NCBI RefSeq assembly: GCF_001969815.1
Contig: NZ_MRBK01000014.1
Coordinates: forward strand, 124,001-188,000
DNA length: 64,000 bases
Reading direction: 5' to 3'
Source of the DNA: Bacillus swezeyi
GTDB lineage: Bacteria > Bacillota > Bacilli > Bacillales > Bacillaceae
In this document: in pieces, positions 47,066 to 58,037 of the stretch
How positions within the stretch are numbered: position 1 is the first letter of the stretch
Layout: each line of letters opens with the position of its first letter
Notes under the pieces: model-generated
The model's input: only the letters and a program-made list of their open reading frames with translations
Databases searched by the model: none
Told to the model about the DNA's origin: nothing
Made by a program: the position numbers and the translations under genes

Positions 47066-48001
47066 ATGATGATCTTTATTTTATTTGTGTTATTGATCGT
47101 TCTTTTTCTCGCAGGCATGAGCATGCTGAGGAAAGGCCTGATTTCCCTGACGTTTGAAAAAATTGAAAAACGCCTGCTTTTTTTCACGGATCATCCATTA
47201 AAAGCTTTTTTGGTCAGCATTGTGTTTACAGGCATTCTGCAAAGCAGCTCGGCATTTATGGTGATCGTCATCGGGTTTGTCAGCATTGGCGCCCTTTCAT
47301 TTAAACGTTCAATCCCGCTCATTTTGGGGACAAACATCGGCTCCACGTTCACCACGGAGTTTTTGGCGGTAAAGCTCGAATTTTTGATTTTCGCCCTTTT
47401 TGCTTTAGGAGCGTTTCTTGTCATAACAAGAAAACCCCCTTTTCAGCATGTTGGGGTGAGCTTGATCGGTTTAGGCGTGATTTTTTTCTGTATCAGCGGG
47501 TTCAGCCGGCTTGCTGTGCCATTGTCGCAGCTTGATTCAGGCGCATATATCGTTCATCTGGTCGAACATTCATCACTCTATGCCTTAATCATCGGCATGG
47601 TGCTGACAGCTATCATTCATTCAAGCTCGGCCTGCGTGGGCATCCTGATGAGTTTTATGGATCAGGGGGTTGTCGGGCTGACCGAAGCGATGAGCGTCGT
47701 TCTCGGCTCCAATGTCGGGACATGCATCACAGCTGTCATGGCGGCTGTCAAAGGAGGCGCCGCCGCCAAACAAACGGCTTATGCTCATGTGCTGTTTAAT
47801 GTCATCGGCGTGGCGGCCGTCTATCCCGTTCTTTCATCTTTAACCGGGATTATTTCCGGTCTTTCAGCAAGCCCGGCGCAGCAGATTGCTCATTTCAGCC
47901 TGTTATTCAACATTGTGACTTCGATTTTGTTTCTGCCGCTGACAAATATCTTTCATTCATTTATTATGTTTCTCTTTCCAAATCAAAACCAGGCCCGCTA
48001 A
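47066..48001 (+). CDS. yqeW: YqeW, Na+/phosphate cotransporter family protein
   Basis: About 311 residues with eight or nine membrane helices and the inverted repeat of the NptA/Na-Pi II family: GILQSSSAFMVIVIGFV and AIIHSSSACVGILMSFM, each with a QSSS/HSSS substrate loop. ILGTNIGSTFTTEF and VLGSNVGTCITAVM follow. It imports phosphate or a related anion with sodium. The start is unclear: AAGGAGG (47044-47050) is 3 nt from TTG 47054 and 15 nt from ATG 47066; I give the ATG. It is the only plus-strand gene for many kilobases. Confidence 0.85.
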   Translation: MMIFILFVLLIVLFLAGMSMLRKGLISLTFEKIEKRLLFFTDHPLKAFLVSIVFTGILQSSSAFMVIVIGFVSIGALSFKRSIPLILGTNIGSTFTTEFLAVKLEFLIFALFALGAFLVITRKPPFQHVGVSLIGLGVIFFCISGFSRLAVPLSQLDSGAYIVHLVEHSSLYALIIGMVLTAIIHSSSACVGILMSFMDQGVVGLTEAMSVVLGSNVGTCITAVMAAVKGGAAAKQTAYAHVLFNVIGVAAVYPVLSSLTGIISGLSASPAQQIAHFSLLFNIVTSILFLPLTNIFHSFIMFLFPNQNQAR

Positions 48002-48017
48002 GCGCCTGGCTTTTTTG
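47987..48017 (+). terminator. yqeW terminator, overlapping its stop codon
   Basis: CCAGGCCCGCT pairs imperfectly with AGCGCCTGG around the TAA, followed by CTTTTTTG. Confidence 0.8.
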
Positions 48018-48020
48018 TGA

Positions 48021-48689
48021 TTAATAGCCTTGATCCGCTTTTAAACCGCTGATGATCGATACGCCTGCGCTTGCCCCGATTCTTGTCGCGCCCGCTTCAA
48101 TCATCGCCAGTGCGCTCTCTTTGTCGCGGATGCCGCCTGAGGCTTTGACACCTATATTCGGGCCGACGGTTTCACGCATGAGCCTGATGTCTTCGGCGGT
48201 TGCCCCGCCGCCTGAAAAGCCTGTCGATGTTTTGACAAAATCGGCTCCGGCTTTTACAGACAGTTCACATGCCAGCTTTTTTTCTTCATCTGTCAAAAGT
48301 GCTGTTTCAATGATGACTTTGACAAGTGCTTTGCCTTCTGCCGCATCCGTCACCGCTTGAATATCCTTCTCAACAGCGCCTGTATCACGGTCTTTCAAAG
48401 CGCCGATATTCATCACCATGTCGATTTCATCGGCACCGTATGCCATCGCCTGTTTTGTTTCAAAAGCTTTCGTTGCCGCTGCGGATGCACCTAAAGGAAA
48501 TCCGATGACTGTGCACACTTTCACATCGGAACCTTGAAGCAGTTCGGCACAAAGCGGTACCCAATAGGGATTGACGCAGACAGAAGCAAATTCGTGTTCC
48601 GCCGCTTCTTTACAGAGCTTTTCAATTTGTGATTTGACGGTATCCGGCTTTAATGCGGTGTGGTCGATCATTTGCGCAATCTGTTTCAT
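48021..48689 (-). CDS. deoC: Deoxyribose-phosphate aldolase
   Basis: 222 residues, class I aldolase splitting 2-deoxyribose-5-phosphate to glyceraldehyde-3-phosphate and acetaldehyde. It has IDHTALKPD at the start, [22 protein letters not shown] with one catalytic Lys, and the Schiff-base Lys in [23 protein letters not shown] follows. ATG has AAAGGAG upstream. It is 90 bp behind mtaB, but a terminator-free gap is not obvious; probably its own transcript. In B. subtilis deoC lies elsewhere, in dra-nupC-pdp. Confidence 0.96.
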   Translation of the reverse strand: MKQIAQMIDHTALKPDTVKSQIEKLCKEAAEHEFASVCVNPYWVPLCAELLQGSDVKVCTVIGFPLGASAAATKAFETKQAMAYGADEIDMVMNIGALKDRDTGAVEKDIQAVTDAAEGKALVKVIIETALLTDEEKKLACELSVKAGADFVKTSTGFSGGGATAEDIRLMRETVGPNIGVKASGGIRDKESALAMIEAGATRIGASAGVSIISGLKADQGY

Positions 48690-48735
48690 CTAGACCTGAC
48701 TCCTTTCAAAGGTTAATGCTTGTTATATTCGCAAA

Positions 48736-48772
48736 AAAAGCCGGAACACCTTTTTTTGTGAACCGGCTTTAA
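48736..48772 (-). terminator. mtaB terminator
   Basis: AAAGCCGGAACAC (48738-48750 region) pairs with GTGAACCGGCTTT (48758-48770). Seven T follow on the minus strand. It isolates deoC from mtaB. Confidence 0.85.
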
Positions 48773-48779
48773 CCATTAT

Positions 48780-50135
48780 TTATGAAGACAGGCGGATGCT
48801 CTCAGGCATGTCATCCTCTGCAATACGGACGAACTGCCCTCTGTTATACGGATAGCCTGCTTTTAAAATTTTGACTTTGACAAGCTTGCCAATCATGTCC
48901 TCAGACCCTTCGAAAACAACTTTCATGTAGTTATCAGTATAACCGACGAACAAGTTGTCTTCGCCTGTTTCTGTGAACGGCTCTTCAGGAATGATTTCCA
49001 GAACGTCGCCTTCATAGCCGGAAGCATACTCTTTTGCAAGCTGATCTGACAGAGCAATCAATTTGTGAACCCGCTCGTTCTTCAGGTTTTCATCAATCTG
49101 ATCGTCCATGCGCGCGGCAGGAGTACCGGTCCGTTTGCTGTATGGGAAGACGTGAAGCTCCGAAAACTTGTGCTCTTTAATAAAGTTGTATGTTTCCATA
49201 AATTCTTCTTCCGTTTCTCCCGGAAAGCCGACAATGACATCGGAAGTAACCGCAAGTCCCGGAAGAGCTTTCTTAAGCTTTGTTAAACGGTCTGCGAAAA
49301 ATTCCATCGTATATTTTCTTCTCATTCGTTTCAAGACGCTGTTTGAACCGGACTGAAGAGGAATGTGCAGATGTCTGACGATTTTGTCGGAACGGTCCAG
49401 CACTTCAATGACTTCATCGGTAATCTGGCTTGCTTCAATTGAAGATATGCGGATTCTTTTCAGACCTTTGACACGGCTGTCCAATTCGTTCAGCAGCTGT
49501 GCAAAGTTATAATCCTTCATATCTTCTCCATAGCCGCCTGTATGAATACCGGTCAGAACGATCTCCTTATATCCGGCATCAACAAGCTGCTGCGCCTGGC
49601 GGATGACTTCCTCCGGATCACGGGAGCGGAGCAGGCCGCGCGCCCACGGAATGATGCAGAATGTGCAGAAATTGTTGCAGCCTTCCTGGATTTTCAAAGA
49701 GGCCCGTGTCCGGTCTGTAAATGCGGGAACATCAAGCTCTTCGAACACCCTTGCTTTCATAATGTTGCTGACGCCGTTGATCGGCTGTCTTTCCTCTTGA
49801 TACTGCTTAATATACCCTAGCATTTTTTCACGGTCTTGAGTACCGACGACGATATCAACGCCAGGAATCGCCATGATTTCCGCAGGGCTGGTCTGGGCAT
49901 AGCAGCCTGTCACACAAATGACGGCATCAGGATTTTGACGGATCGCCCGTCTGATGACCTGACGGCTTTTTTTATCCCCCGTATTCGTGACGGTGCACGT
50001 ATTGATGACATATACGTCAGCAGTACTTTCATATTCTTTTCTTTCATAACCGGCTTCTTTGAAAAGCTGCCAGATTGCTTCTGTTTCATAATGGTTGACC
50101 TTGCAGCCAAGTGTATGAAATGCAACGGTTGCCAT
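48780..50135 (-). CDS. mtaB: tRNA t6A37 methylthiotransferase MtaB
   Basis: 451 residues. An N-terminal UPF0004 domain (VAFHTLGCKVNHYETEAI, with Cys in INTCTVTN and VTGCYAQ) is followed by a radical-SAM core CNNFCTFCIIPWARG (CxxxCxxC) and a C-terminal TRAM domain (GYTDNYMKVVFEGSEDMIGKLVKVKIL). It converts t6A to ms2t6A at position 37 of tRNAs reading ANN codons. ATG has AGAGGTG upstream, 2 bp after the rsmE stop. Confidence 0.96.
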   Translation of the reverse strand: MATVAFHTLGCKVNHYETEAIWQLFKEAGYERKEYESTADVYVINTCTVTNTGDKKSRQVIRRAIRQNPDAVICVTGCYAQTSPAEIMAIPGVDIVVGTQDREKMLGYIKQYQEERQPINGVSNIMKARVFEELDVPAFTDRTRASLKIQEGCNNFCTFCIIPWARGLLRSRDPEEVIRQAQQLVDAGYKEIVLTGIHTGGYGEDMKDYNFAQLLNELDSRVKGLKRIRISSIEASQITDEVIEVLDRSDKIVRHLHIPLQSGSNSVLKRMRRKYTMEFFADRLTKLKKALPGLAVTSDVIVGFPGETEEEFMETYNFIKEHKFSELHVFPYSKRTGTPAARMDDQIDENLKNERVHKLIALSDQLAKEYASGYEGDVLEIIPEEPFTETGEDNLFVGYTDNYMKVVFEGSEDMIGKLVKVKILKAGYPYNRGQFVRIAEDDMPESIRLSS

Positions 50136-50137
50136 TG

Positions 50138-50908
50138 TTATTCACCTCTTAATAACTCTGTATGATAAGAAACTGCCGCCAAAGCGTAAAGCGGAGCTGT
50201 TTCAGCCCTTAAAATCCGCGGGCCGAGACCGCAGGCTGCGGCTCCTTTTTCTTTAAGCGCCTCAACTTCGCCTTCTGTAAATCCGCCTTCAGGGCCAAAT
50301 ACCATGAGAACGGAAGATCCTTCCGGCAAGCTTTTGATCACGGATTGCAGCTGGTTCGTCTCACCCTGTTTAGATGATTCTTCGTATGCAACGACACATT
50401 TATCGAAGCCGTGAAGGCTCTCCAGCAAGCTCTGAAAAGTATGAACGGTTTTCACTTCAGGAACTTTGTTTCGGTGGGACTGTTCCGCAGCTTCCTTGGC
50501 GATTTTCGCCCACCTTTCCCGTTTTTTCTTTGCCTTTTTATCGTCAAGCTTTACAACAGAGCGCGATGCCTCATAAGGAATAAACGAGCTTGCTCCCAGC
50601 TCCGTCCCTTTTTGAATGATCCATTCCAGTTTATCACCTTTTGGAAGGCCGTTTGCAATGTGGACCTGAAGGGGGAGTTCACGATTTTCTCCGGTCCACT
50701 CTATTACGGTCAAAACAACCTCTTCTTTAGATAACGACACGATTCGGCATTTTGCTTCATGCCCGTCTTTTGCACAGCAAATGACATGATCGCCTGCCGT
50801 CATTCTCATCACATTAGCGATATGGTGGACGTCCTCACCTTTGATCACGAGCCCGGGGGATGCTGCTGTAACCTCTTGTTTTGTCTGTTCGATAAAATAT
50901 CGTTGCAT
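50138..50908 (-). CDS. rsmE: 16S rRNA m3U1498 methyltransferase RsmE
   Basis: 256 residues, SPOUT-fold methyltransferase. An N-terminal PUA-like domain (HHIANVMRMTAGDHVICCAKDGHEAKC) is followed by knot motifs VLMVFGPEGGFTEGEVEAL and LGPRILRAETAPLYALAAV that bind SAM. It follows prmA by about 24 bp and precedes mtaB by 2 bp; the three RNA/ribosome modifiers form the tail of the heat-shock operon, as in B. subtilis. Confidence 0.95.
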   Translation of the reverse strand: MQRYFIEQTKQEVTAASPGLVIKGEDVHHIANVMRMTAGDHVICCAKDGHEAKCRIVSLSKEEVVLTVIEWTGENRELPLQVHIANGLPKGDKLEWIIQKGTELGASSFIPYEASRSVVKLDDKKAKKKRERWAKIAKEAAEQSHRNKVPEVKTVHTFQSLLESLHGFDKCVVAYEESSKQGETNQLQSVIKSLPEGSSVLMVFGPEGGFTEGEVEALKEKGAAACGLGPRILRAETAPLYALAAVSYHTELLRGE

Positions 50909-50932
50909 ACGCTTTTCGACACCTACTAACGA

Positions 50933-51868
50933 TTATTTTTTAGCGATGATACTGACCCAGTCTTCCATCGAAAGAACTTCAATGATCGTGAATCCTTCTT
51001 TCACAAGAGCATCTTTAACTTCCTGTTTTTTCTGCTGAATGATCCCTGAAGTGATAAAGTATCCTTCATTTTTCAACAGATTGTAGGCCTGATGCGTAAA
51101 CCGCAAAATAACCTCCGCTAAAATATTCGCGACGATGACATCTTTTTCTCCCTCGACGCCGTCGAGCAGATTGTTCTGTTTAATGGCGATGCTGCCGCTG
51201 ACTTTATTCAGCTTTGTATTCAAGCGGGCGCTTTCAACGGCTACCGGATCAAGGTCATACGCCTCCACCTTTTGGGCGCGGAGCATGGCGGAAGCGATGC
51301 TCAAAATACCCGTCCCCGTTCCGACATCCACGACTGAATCCCCTTCTTTCACATACCTCTCAAGCGCCTGTATGCAAAGAACGGTCGTCGGATGTGTTCC
51401 TGTTCCGAACGCCATTCCGGGGTCCATCTCGATGATGAGTTCATCCGTATGGACCGGCGTGTACTCTTCCCATGTCGGAACAATCGTAAATTTTTCGGAA
51501 ATTTTAACGGGGTGGTAATATTTTTTCCAGGCTGTCGCCCATTCTTCTTCATTGACCTCGCTGATGGTGATTTTATTTCTGCCAAGATCAATATCATATA
51601 ACAGAAGATTATTGATGGTTTCCTTGATTCCCTCTACGGTTTCTCCCAAAAAGCTGTTGATCGGGAGATACGCTTTGATGATGACCCCTTCATCAGGATA
51701 ATCATTTGGATCGAGCTGGTAGATTTCTCCGTATACATTCTCACGTTCTTTTATTAAATCAAGCGGATCTTCAATTACCACTCCACTTGCACCAGCTTCA
51801 TGCAAAATATTCGAGATGGGCTCAACCGCTTCATGTGTTGTGTGAATGCAGATTTCGGACCATTTCAT
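50933..51868 (-). CDS. prmA: Ribosomal protein L11 methyltransferase PrmA
   Basis: 311 residues. The N-terminal substrate-recognition domain ([35 protein letters not shown]) is followed by a SAM methyltransferase core: [28 protein letters not shown] and NILAEVILR (NPPY-like NxL). It trimethylates L11. ATG has GAGGAG upstream, 23 bp after dnaJ. Confidence 0.96.
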   Translation of the reverse strand: MKWSEICIHTTHEAVEPISNILHEAGASGVVIEDPLDLIKERENVYGEIYQLDPNDYPDEGVIIKAYLPINSFLGETVEGIKETINNLLLYDIDLGRNKITISEVNEEEWATAWKKYYHPVKISEKFTIVPTWEEYTPVHTDELIIEMDPGMAFGTGTHPTTVLCIQALERYVKEGDSVVDVGTGTGILSIASAMLRAQKVEAYDLDPVAVESARLNTKLNKVSGSIAIKQNNLLDGVEGEKDVIVANILAEVILRFTHQAYNLLKNEGYFITSGIIQQKKQEVKDALVKEGFTIIEVLSMEDWVSIIAKK

Positions 51869-51891
51869 ACTACCAACTCCTCATCCAATCA

Positions 51892-53022
51892 TTAATCGCC
51901 TTTAAATGCGCGCTTTACTTTGTCAAAAAAACTCATTTCCTGTTCATCTGGCTTATTTCCGCTGACTTCAGCAAATTCGCGGAGAATATTTTTCTGGCTT
52001 TCCGTTAAATTCGTCGGTGTGACGACACGGACGACGATATGCTGGTCGCCTTGTCCATAGCCGCGGACATTCGCAACACCTTTTCCTTTTAAACGGAATT
52101 TCGTACCCGTTTGTGTTCCTGCCGGCACTTTTAACTTCACTTTTCCGTGCAGAGTAGGCACTTCGATTTCGTCTCCGAGTGCAGCTTGTGCAAAGGTCAG
52201 CGGCATTTCACAGTAAATGTCGTCTCCGTCGCGCTCGAAAAATTCGTGTTCTCTTACGCGGAAAACGACGAATAAATCACCAGACGGTCCGCCGTTAACA
52301 CCGGGTTCACCCTGTCCAGGCACCCGAAGCTGCTGCCCGTCATCCACACCCGCTGGAATGGTGACATTGATTTGCTTGCGTTTTTTCACTTTTCCTGTTC
52401 CGCCGCATGTTGAACATTTGTGTTTGATTTGCTTGCCCGTTCCACTACAGTAATGACATACTCTCCTGTTGACGACTTTGCCGAACGGTGTCGACTGCTC
52501 CATGTTCAGCTGGCCGGACCCTCCGCAGTGTGAGCATGTATCCGCTTTTGTGCCCGGTTTGGCCCCTGAGCCGTGACATGTTTCACACGTTTCTTCGCGC
52601 GGAATTTCGATCGTCGTCTCTTTTCCGAAGGCCGCTTCTTCAAATGACAGCGTCATCGTGTATTGCAGATCCGCTCCCTGACGCGGGGCATTCGGGTCTC
52701 TCCGCCTTGCGCCGCCTCCGAAAATACTTGAGAAAATATCGTCAAAACCAAATCCGCCGAAGTCGCCGCCTCCTCCGAAGCCGCCGCCTCCAAATCCCTG
52801 GTTCGGATCGGTATGGCCGAACTGGTCGTAATGCGCCCGTTTTTGTTCATCAGAAAGCGCTTCATAGGCTTCTTTGACTTCTTTGAATTTCTCGTCCGCT
52901 CCGGATTCTTTGTTAATGTCAGGGTGATATTTTTTAGAAAGCTTACGGTAAGCTTTTTTTATATCATCTTTAGAAGCGCTCTTACTTACCCCAAGCACCT
53001 CATAGTAATCACGCTTACTCAT
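51892..53022 (-). CDS. dnaJ: Co-chaperone DnaJ
   Basis: 376 residues. A J domain with HPD in [11 protein letters not shown] is followed by a G/F-rich linker ([17 protein letters not shown]) and four CxxCxGxG zinc repeats ([32 protein letters not shown]), then C-terminal beta-barrel substrate domains. It stimulates DnaK ATP hydrolysis and delivers clients. It is separated from dnaK by 179 bp with two hairpins. Confidence 0.97.
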   Translation of the reverse strand: MSKRDYYEVLGVSKSASKDDIKKAYRKLSKKYHPDINKESGADEKFKEVKEAYEALSDEQKRAHYDQFGHTDPNQGFGGGGFGGGGDFGGFGFDDIFSSIFGGGARRRDPNAPRQGADLQYTMTLSFEEAAFGKETTIEIPREETCETCHGSGAKPGTKADTCSHCGGSGQLNMEQSTPFGKVVNRRVCHYCSGTGKQIKHKCSTCGGTGKVKKRKQINVTIPAGVDDGQQLRVPGQGEPGVNGGPSGDLFVVFRVREHEFFERDGDDIYCEMPLTFAQAALGDEIEVPTLHGKVKLKVPAGTQTGTKFRLKGKGVANVRGYGQGDQHIVVRVVTPTNLTESQKNILREFAEVSGNKPDEQEMSFFDKVKRAFKGD

Positions 53023-53110
53023 CTCTTCACACTCCCGATTTTCTCACATAAATTAGATTGTATCATTTCAAATTATGTTTTTTCAATTCCTTTTGGCCCC
53101 CAGGAAGAAA

Positions 53111-53145
53111 AAAGTCAAAGTCAAGAGATCCTGACTTTGACTTTT
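53111..53145 (-). terminator. Internal terminator between dnaK and dnaJ
   Basis: AAAGTCAAAGTCA (53111-53123) pairs with TGACTTTGACTTT (53132-53144). A T-run follows on the minus strand. It probably lowers dnaJ and downstream expression relative to dnaK. Confidence 0.75.
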
Positions 53146-53163
53146 ATCGCCTGTAAGGTCATA

Positions 53164-53190
53164 TGCTGTGCGGCACGGGGCTGCACAGCA
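53164..53190 (-). terminator. Second stem-loop downstream of dnaK
   Basis: TGCTGTGC (53164-53171) pairs with GCACAGCA (53183-53190). No T-run follows on the minus strand, so it is a possible RNA-stability or processing hairpin at the dnaK 3' end. Confidence 0.55.
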
Positions 53191-53201
53191 ATTTTATTTT
53201 C

Positions 53202-55052
<1,851 letters not shown>

Positions 55053-55065
55053 CTATGTAGTTCTG

Positions 55066-55647
55066 TTATTGATTTACTTTTACCATAGAAGGACGGATCA
55101 CCCGGTCCTTAAGTTTGTAGCCTTTTTGCAGCTCTTCAACGACCGCATTTGACTCGTATGCTTCATCTTCAACCTGCATTACGGCTTGGTGAAGATTCGG
55201 GTCAAATTGTTCGCCGACTGAAGGAATTTGTTCAACTCCTTCATTTTTCAGAGCCTCCAAAATTTGGCGGTGCACCATTTCCATCCCTTGCAGCAGGCTT
55301 TTCGTCTGCTCATTGTCGGGATCGACCTGGAGGGCGCGTTCAAAATTGTCCAGCGCCGGCAACAAATCGCCGATGATGCGCTGTGAACGGTATTTTTCCG
55401 CAGCCTCAAGATCAAGACGGGCCCGTCTTTTATAGTTTTCGAAGTCCGCCTGAACACGTAAAAGTTTATTTTCTTTTTCTTCAAGGCGTTCTTGAAGTTC
55501 TTTTAGTTGTTTGTCAAGCAGTTGATTTTCTTCTGTCCGATCATCAGCTTCCACTGCCACACCTTCTGCTTCGGCTGTTTCCGCTTCTGTCTCGTTCAGT
55601 TCTTCCTGCTCATTCAGCTCTTCTTGGTTTTGTTTCTCTTCTGCCAT
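55066..55647 (-). CDS. grpE: Nucleotide exchange factor GrpE
   Basis: 193 residues. The acidic, Glu-rich N-terminal tail (about 55 residues) is followed by a long coiled coil ([32 protein letters not shown]) and a C-terminal beta-wing ending in [24 protein letters not shown], the family signature. It releases ADP from DnaK. ATG has GGGAGGTG upstream. Confidence 0.97.
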   Translation of the reverse strand: MAEEKQNQEELNEQEELNETEAETAEAEGVAVEADDRTEENQLLDKQLKELQERLEEKENKLLRVQADFENYKRRARLDLEAAEKYRSQRIIGDLLPALDNFERALQVDPDNEQTKSLLQGMEMVHRQILEALKNEGVEQIPSVGEQFDPNLHQAVMQVEDEAYESNAVVEELQKGYKLKDRVIRPSMVKVNQ

Positions 55648-55726
55648 CTGTGTTCACCTCCCTCAAAGGTTCGTTCCATCATGAAGAGAAGGGAATGATC
55701 CCCTCTTTCTGTTTTTCAATACTGCC

Positions 55727-56758
55727 TTACCCATCATACAAACTTGTCAGCGCTTTTGACAAGTCACATGATACATGCTGAAGCAAGCCGACGACACGTG
55801 AATAGTCCATGCGCGTCGGTCCGATGACCGCAATGGAGCCGATTTGTTTTGATCCGACCGTATATGTTGCGGTAATCAAGCTGCAGTTTTCCATTTCTTC
55901 ATAGTCATTTTCTTTACCGATTTTAATGGTGATTCCGGAATCTGTCGATTGAAAAAGCCTCAGAATCTCCTGTTCTTTCTCGATAAGCGACAAAAGGGAT
56001 TTCACCCTGTGAATATCGTGAAACTCGGGCTGATTCAGCATATTAATCTTGCCGCCGAAAAACAGCCGGTCGGTTTGAGCTGAAGAGTCAAACGTAGCGC
56101 CGAGTGCATTCAGGATCTGGTCATAGTTTTGAATATGCGACCGCAAAAAGATGACAACCTCTTTGAAAATCCTGTCTTTTAGCTCGGATATCGGTACGCC
56201 TGCCAAGCGCTCGTTTAATATATTCACCAGCTTTTCGAGGTCTGAAAGGTCGACCTCGGCCGGAAAATTAATCGTTTTATTCTCGACATGGCCGGTGTTC
56301 GTCACGAGAATGGCAACGGCCTTGTCGGGCTGGATCGGTACAATTTGGATCTGTTTTAAATGGTTTTCGCTCAGTCTTGGACCGAGGACAATCGATGTAT
56401 AATTCGTCAGGTCAGATAACACTTTGGCTGACTTCTGCACGGCTTTTTCAAGTTCAAAGATTTTTTCTTTGAAGATCGAATGGATCAATCTCAAATCCGT
56501 TTTTGTCAGCTTCCCTGGAGAAAGCAAATGATCCACATAATAGCGGTAGCCTTTTTCAGAAGGAATCCGACCTGAAGAAGAATGGGTTTTTTCGATAAAA
56601 CCGAGCTCTTCCAAGTCAGCCATTTCATTTCTGATTGTAGCTGAGCTGAATGTGATATCTTCCTTTTTGGAAAGCGTTCTTGATCCAACCGGCTGAGCTG
56701 AACGAATAAAATCGTTGACGATAACCTGCAAGATTAGCAGCTGACGATTTGTTAACAT
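55727..56758 (-). CDS. hrcA: Heat-inducible repressor HrcA
   Basis: 343 residues from ATG 56758 ([17 protein letters not shown]) with CAGGGGTGAT upstream. The N-terminal winged helix ([54 protein letters not shown]) binds CIRCE. GAF-like and dimerisation domains follow. HrcA represses this operon and groESL and needs GroEL to stay active. The CIRCE lies 15 bp before its start, so the operon is autoregulated. Confidence 0.97.
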   Translation of the reverse strand: MLTNRQLLILQVIVNDFIRSAQPVGSRTLSKKEDITFSSATIRNEMADLEELGFIEKTHSSSGRIPSEKGYRYYVDHLLSPGKLTKTDLRLIHSIFKEKIFELEKAVQKSAKVLSDLTNYTSIVLGPRLSENHLKQIQIVPIQPDKAVAILVTNTGHVENKTINFPAEVDLSDLEKLVNILNERLAGVPISELKDRIFKEVVIFLRSHIQNYDQILNALGATFDSSAQTDRLFFGGKINMLNQPEFHDIHRVKSLLSLIEKEQEILRLFQSTDSGITIKIGKENDYEEMENCSLITATYTVGSKQIGSIAVIGPTRMDYSRVVGLLQHVSCDLSKALTSLYDG

Positions 56759-56772
56759 CCATATCACCCCTG

Positions 56773-56799
56773 TTAGCACTCTCAACCAATGAGTGCTAA
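56773..56799. promoter_or_regulatory. CIRCE operator
   Basis: A perfect 9-bp inverted repeat, TTAGCACTC (56773-56781) and GAGTGCTAA (56791-56799), separated by 9 bp, identical to the canonical HrcA site. Confidence 0.97.
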
Positions 56800-56809
56800 T
56801 TGTATATCA

Positions 56810-56838
56810 AAATTACCAAACCGAAATCAAAATGTCAA
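56810..56838 (-). promoter_or_regulatory. sigma-A promoter of hrcA-grpE-dnaK-dnaJ
   Basis: On the minus strand TTGACA (56838-56833), 17-bp spacer, TAATTT (56815-56810). Transcription would start just before CIRCE. The -35 abuts the hemW stop. Confidence 0.75.
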
Positions 56839-57978
56839 TTATAACTCACCTAAGAACGCTTGAAACACTTCATTTCCCAATAATTTTCCATGATGTGTTA
56901 AAAACACGTTTTTATCCGTATTCATGATCAGCCCTTTTTGTTCGAGCGAATGCAGCACCTCGGGGAAGAGGTCATCAAGGGGTTTTCCGTATTTTTCAAA
57001 AAACCGGTCTTTGCTTACTCCAGCTGTTTTTCGGAGACCTAGAAACAGCTCCTCTTCAATCTGTTCATTTCTTGTGACTCGATGGCTTTCCTTATAAGGG
57101 AAGCCGCACTTGTCAATCAAATCGATGTAATGTTTGACCGGACCTGCATTTACGGTTCTTTCGCCATTGATATAACCGTGTGCCCCCGCTCCAAAACCAA
57201 AATACTCTTCATTGCTCCAATACGTAAGGTTGTGTTTGCTTTCATACCCTTTTTTGGCGTAGTTGCTGATTTCATATTGGCTGATGCCCGCTTCATTCAT
57301 CTTTTGCATGACCAGTTCATACATTTCCGCTTCCTGATCCTGCGGCGGCAGGCGGAGCCGGCCTTTTTTCATCAAATTATAAAAAACGGTTTTCGGCTCG
57401 ACGATCAGTGAATAGACCGAATAATGCTCTGCCCCTAGCGCGAGAGCTGTATCGAGTGAAGCGCCAAGGTGGTCAATCGTCTGTCCCGGCAGACCGAACA
57501 TAAGATCTAAGCTGATATTGCCAAAGCCTGCCGTTCTTGCTCTGTCAAAGGAAACGAGCACATCCTTTTGCTTGTGGACCCTGCCGATTTTTTTCAGCAG
57601 ATCGTCTTCAAACGTTTGAACGCCAAAGCTCAGTCTGTCTACTCCTGCTGCTTTTAAGACGTTCAGCTTTTCAGCGGATAAATCGTCGGGATTGGCTTCC
57701 ACCGCAAATTCAACAAGGCTTTCAGACGGTTTTAAAATCCTGCGGATGGAATCAAGCAATTGTTCAAGCTGTCCGGCTGACAAAGATGTCGGTGTCCCGC
57801 CGCCGATAAAGATCGTTCTCAGTTCCGGATGACCGGCCGCTTCCATTGAATTGATCATTTCCTTCTCTAATGAGCGCAAATACTCATCAACGGGCTGGCT
57901 TTGAATAAAAAACTTATTAAAGTCGCAATAATGGCAAATATGTTCACAAAACGGAATATGGATATATGCTGATTTCAT
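56839..57978 (-). CDS. hemW: HemW, haem chaperone-like radical-SAM protein (HemN homologue)
   Basis: 379 residues from ATG 57978 (MKSAYIHIPFCEHICHYCDFNKFF) with AAGAAGGTG upstream. Cluster motif CEHICHYC is CxxxCxxC, and FIGGGTPTSL, VEANPDDLS and GLPGQT are typical of the family. The C-terminal HemN domain lacks the extra N-terminal Cys residue region of true coproporphyrinogen dehydrogenases; HemW members bind and transfer haem instead. It is between lepA and hrcA as in B. subtilis. Confidence 0.93.
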   Translation of the reverse strand: MKSAYIHIPFCEHICHYCDFNKFFIQSQPVDEYLRSLEKEMINSMEAAGHPELRTIFIGGGTPTSLSAGQLEQLLDSIRRILKPSESLVEFAVEANPDDLSAEKLNVLKAAGVDRLSFGVQTFEDDLLKKIGRVHKQKDVLVSFDRARTAGFGNISLDLMFGLPGQTIDHLGASLDTALALGAEHYSVYSLIVEPKTVFYNLMKKGRLRLPPQDQEAEMYELVMQKMNEAGISQYEISNYAKKGYESKHNLTYWSNEEYFGFGAGAHGYINGERTVNAGPVKHYIDLIDKCGFPYKESHRVTRNEQIEEELFLGLRKTAGVSKDRFFEKYGKPLDDLFPEVLHSLEQKGLIMNTDKNVFLTHHGKLLGNEVFQAFLGEL

Positions 57979-58002
57979 TGTTTTCACCTTCTTTACAGGA
58001 AG

Positions 58003-58028
58003 AAGCCGCAGGGTGTTAAGCTGCGGCG
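58003..58028 (-). terminator. Weak terminator-like hairpin after lepA
   Basis: GCCGCAG (58005-58011) pairs with CTGCGGC (58021-58027). The minus strand continues TTCTTCC, so termination is likely partial and hemW may be read through. Confidence 0.5.
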
Positions 58029-58037
58029 AAAAAGGGT

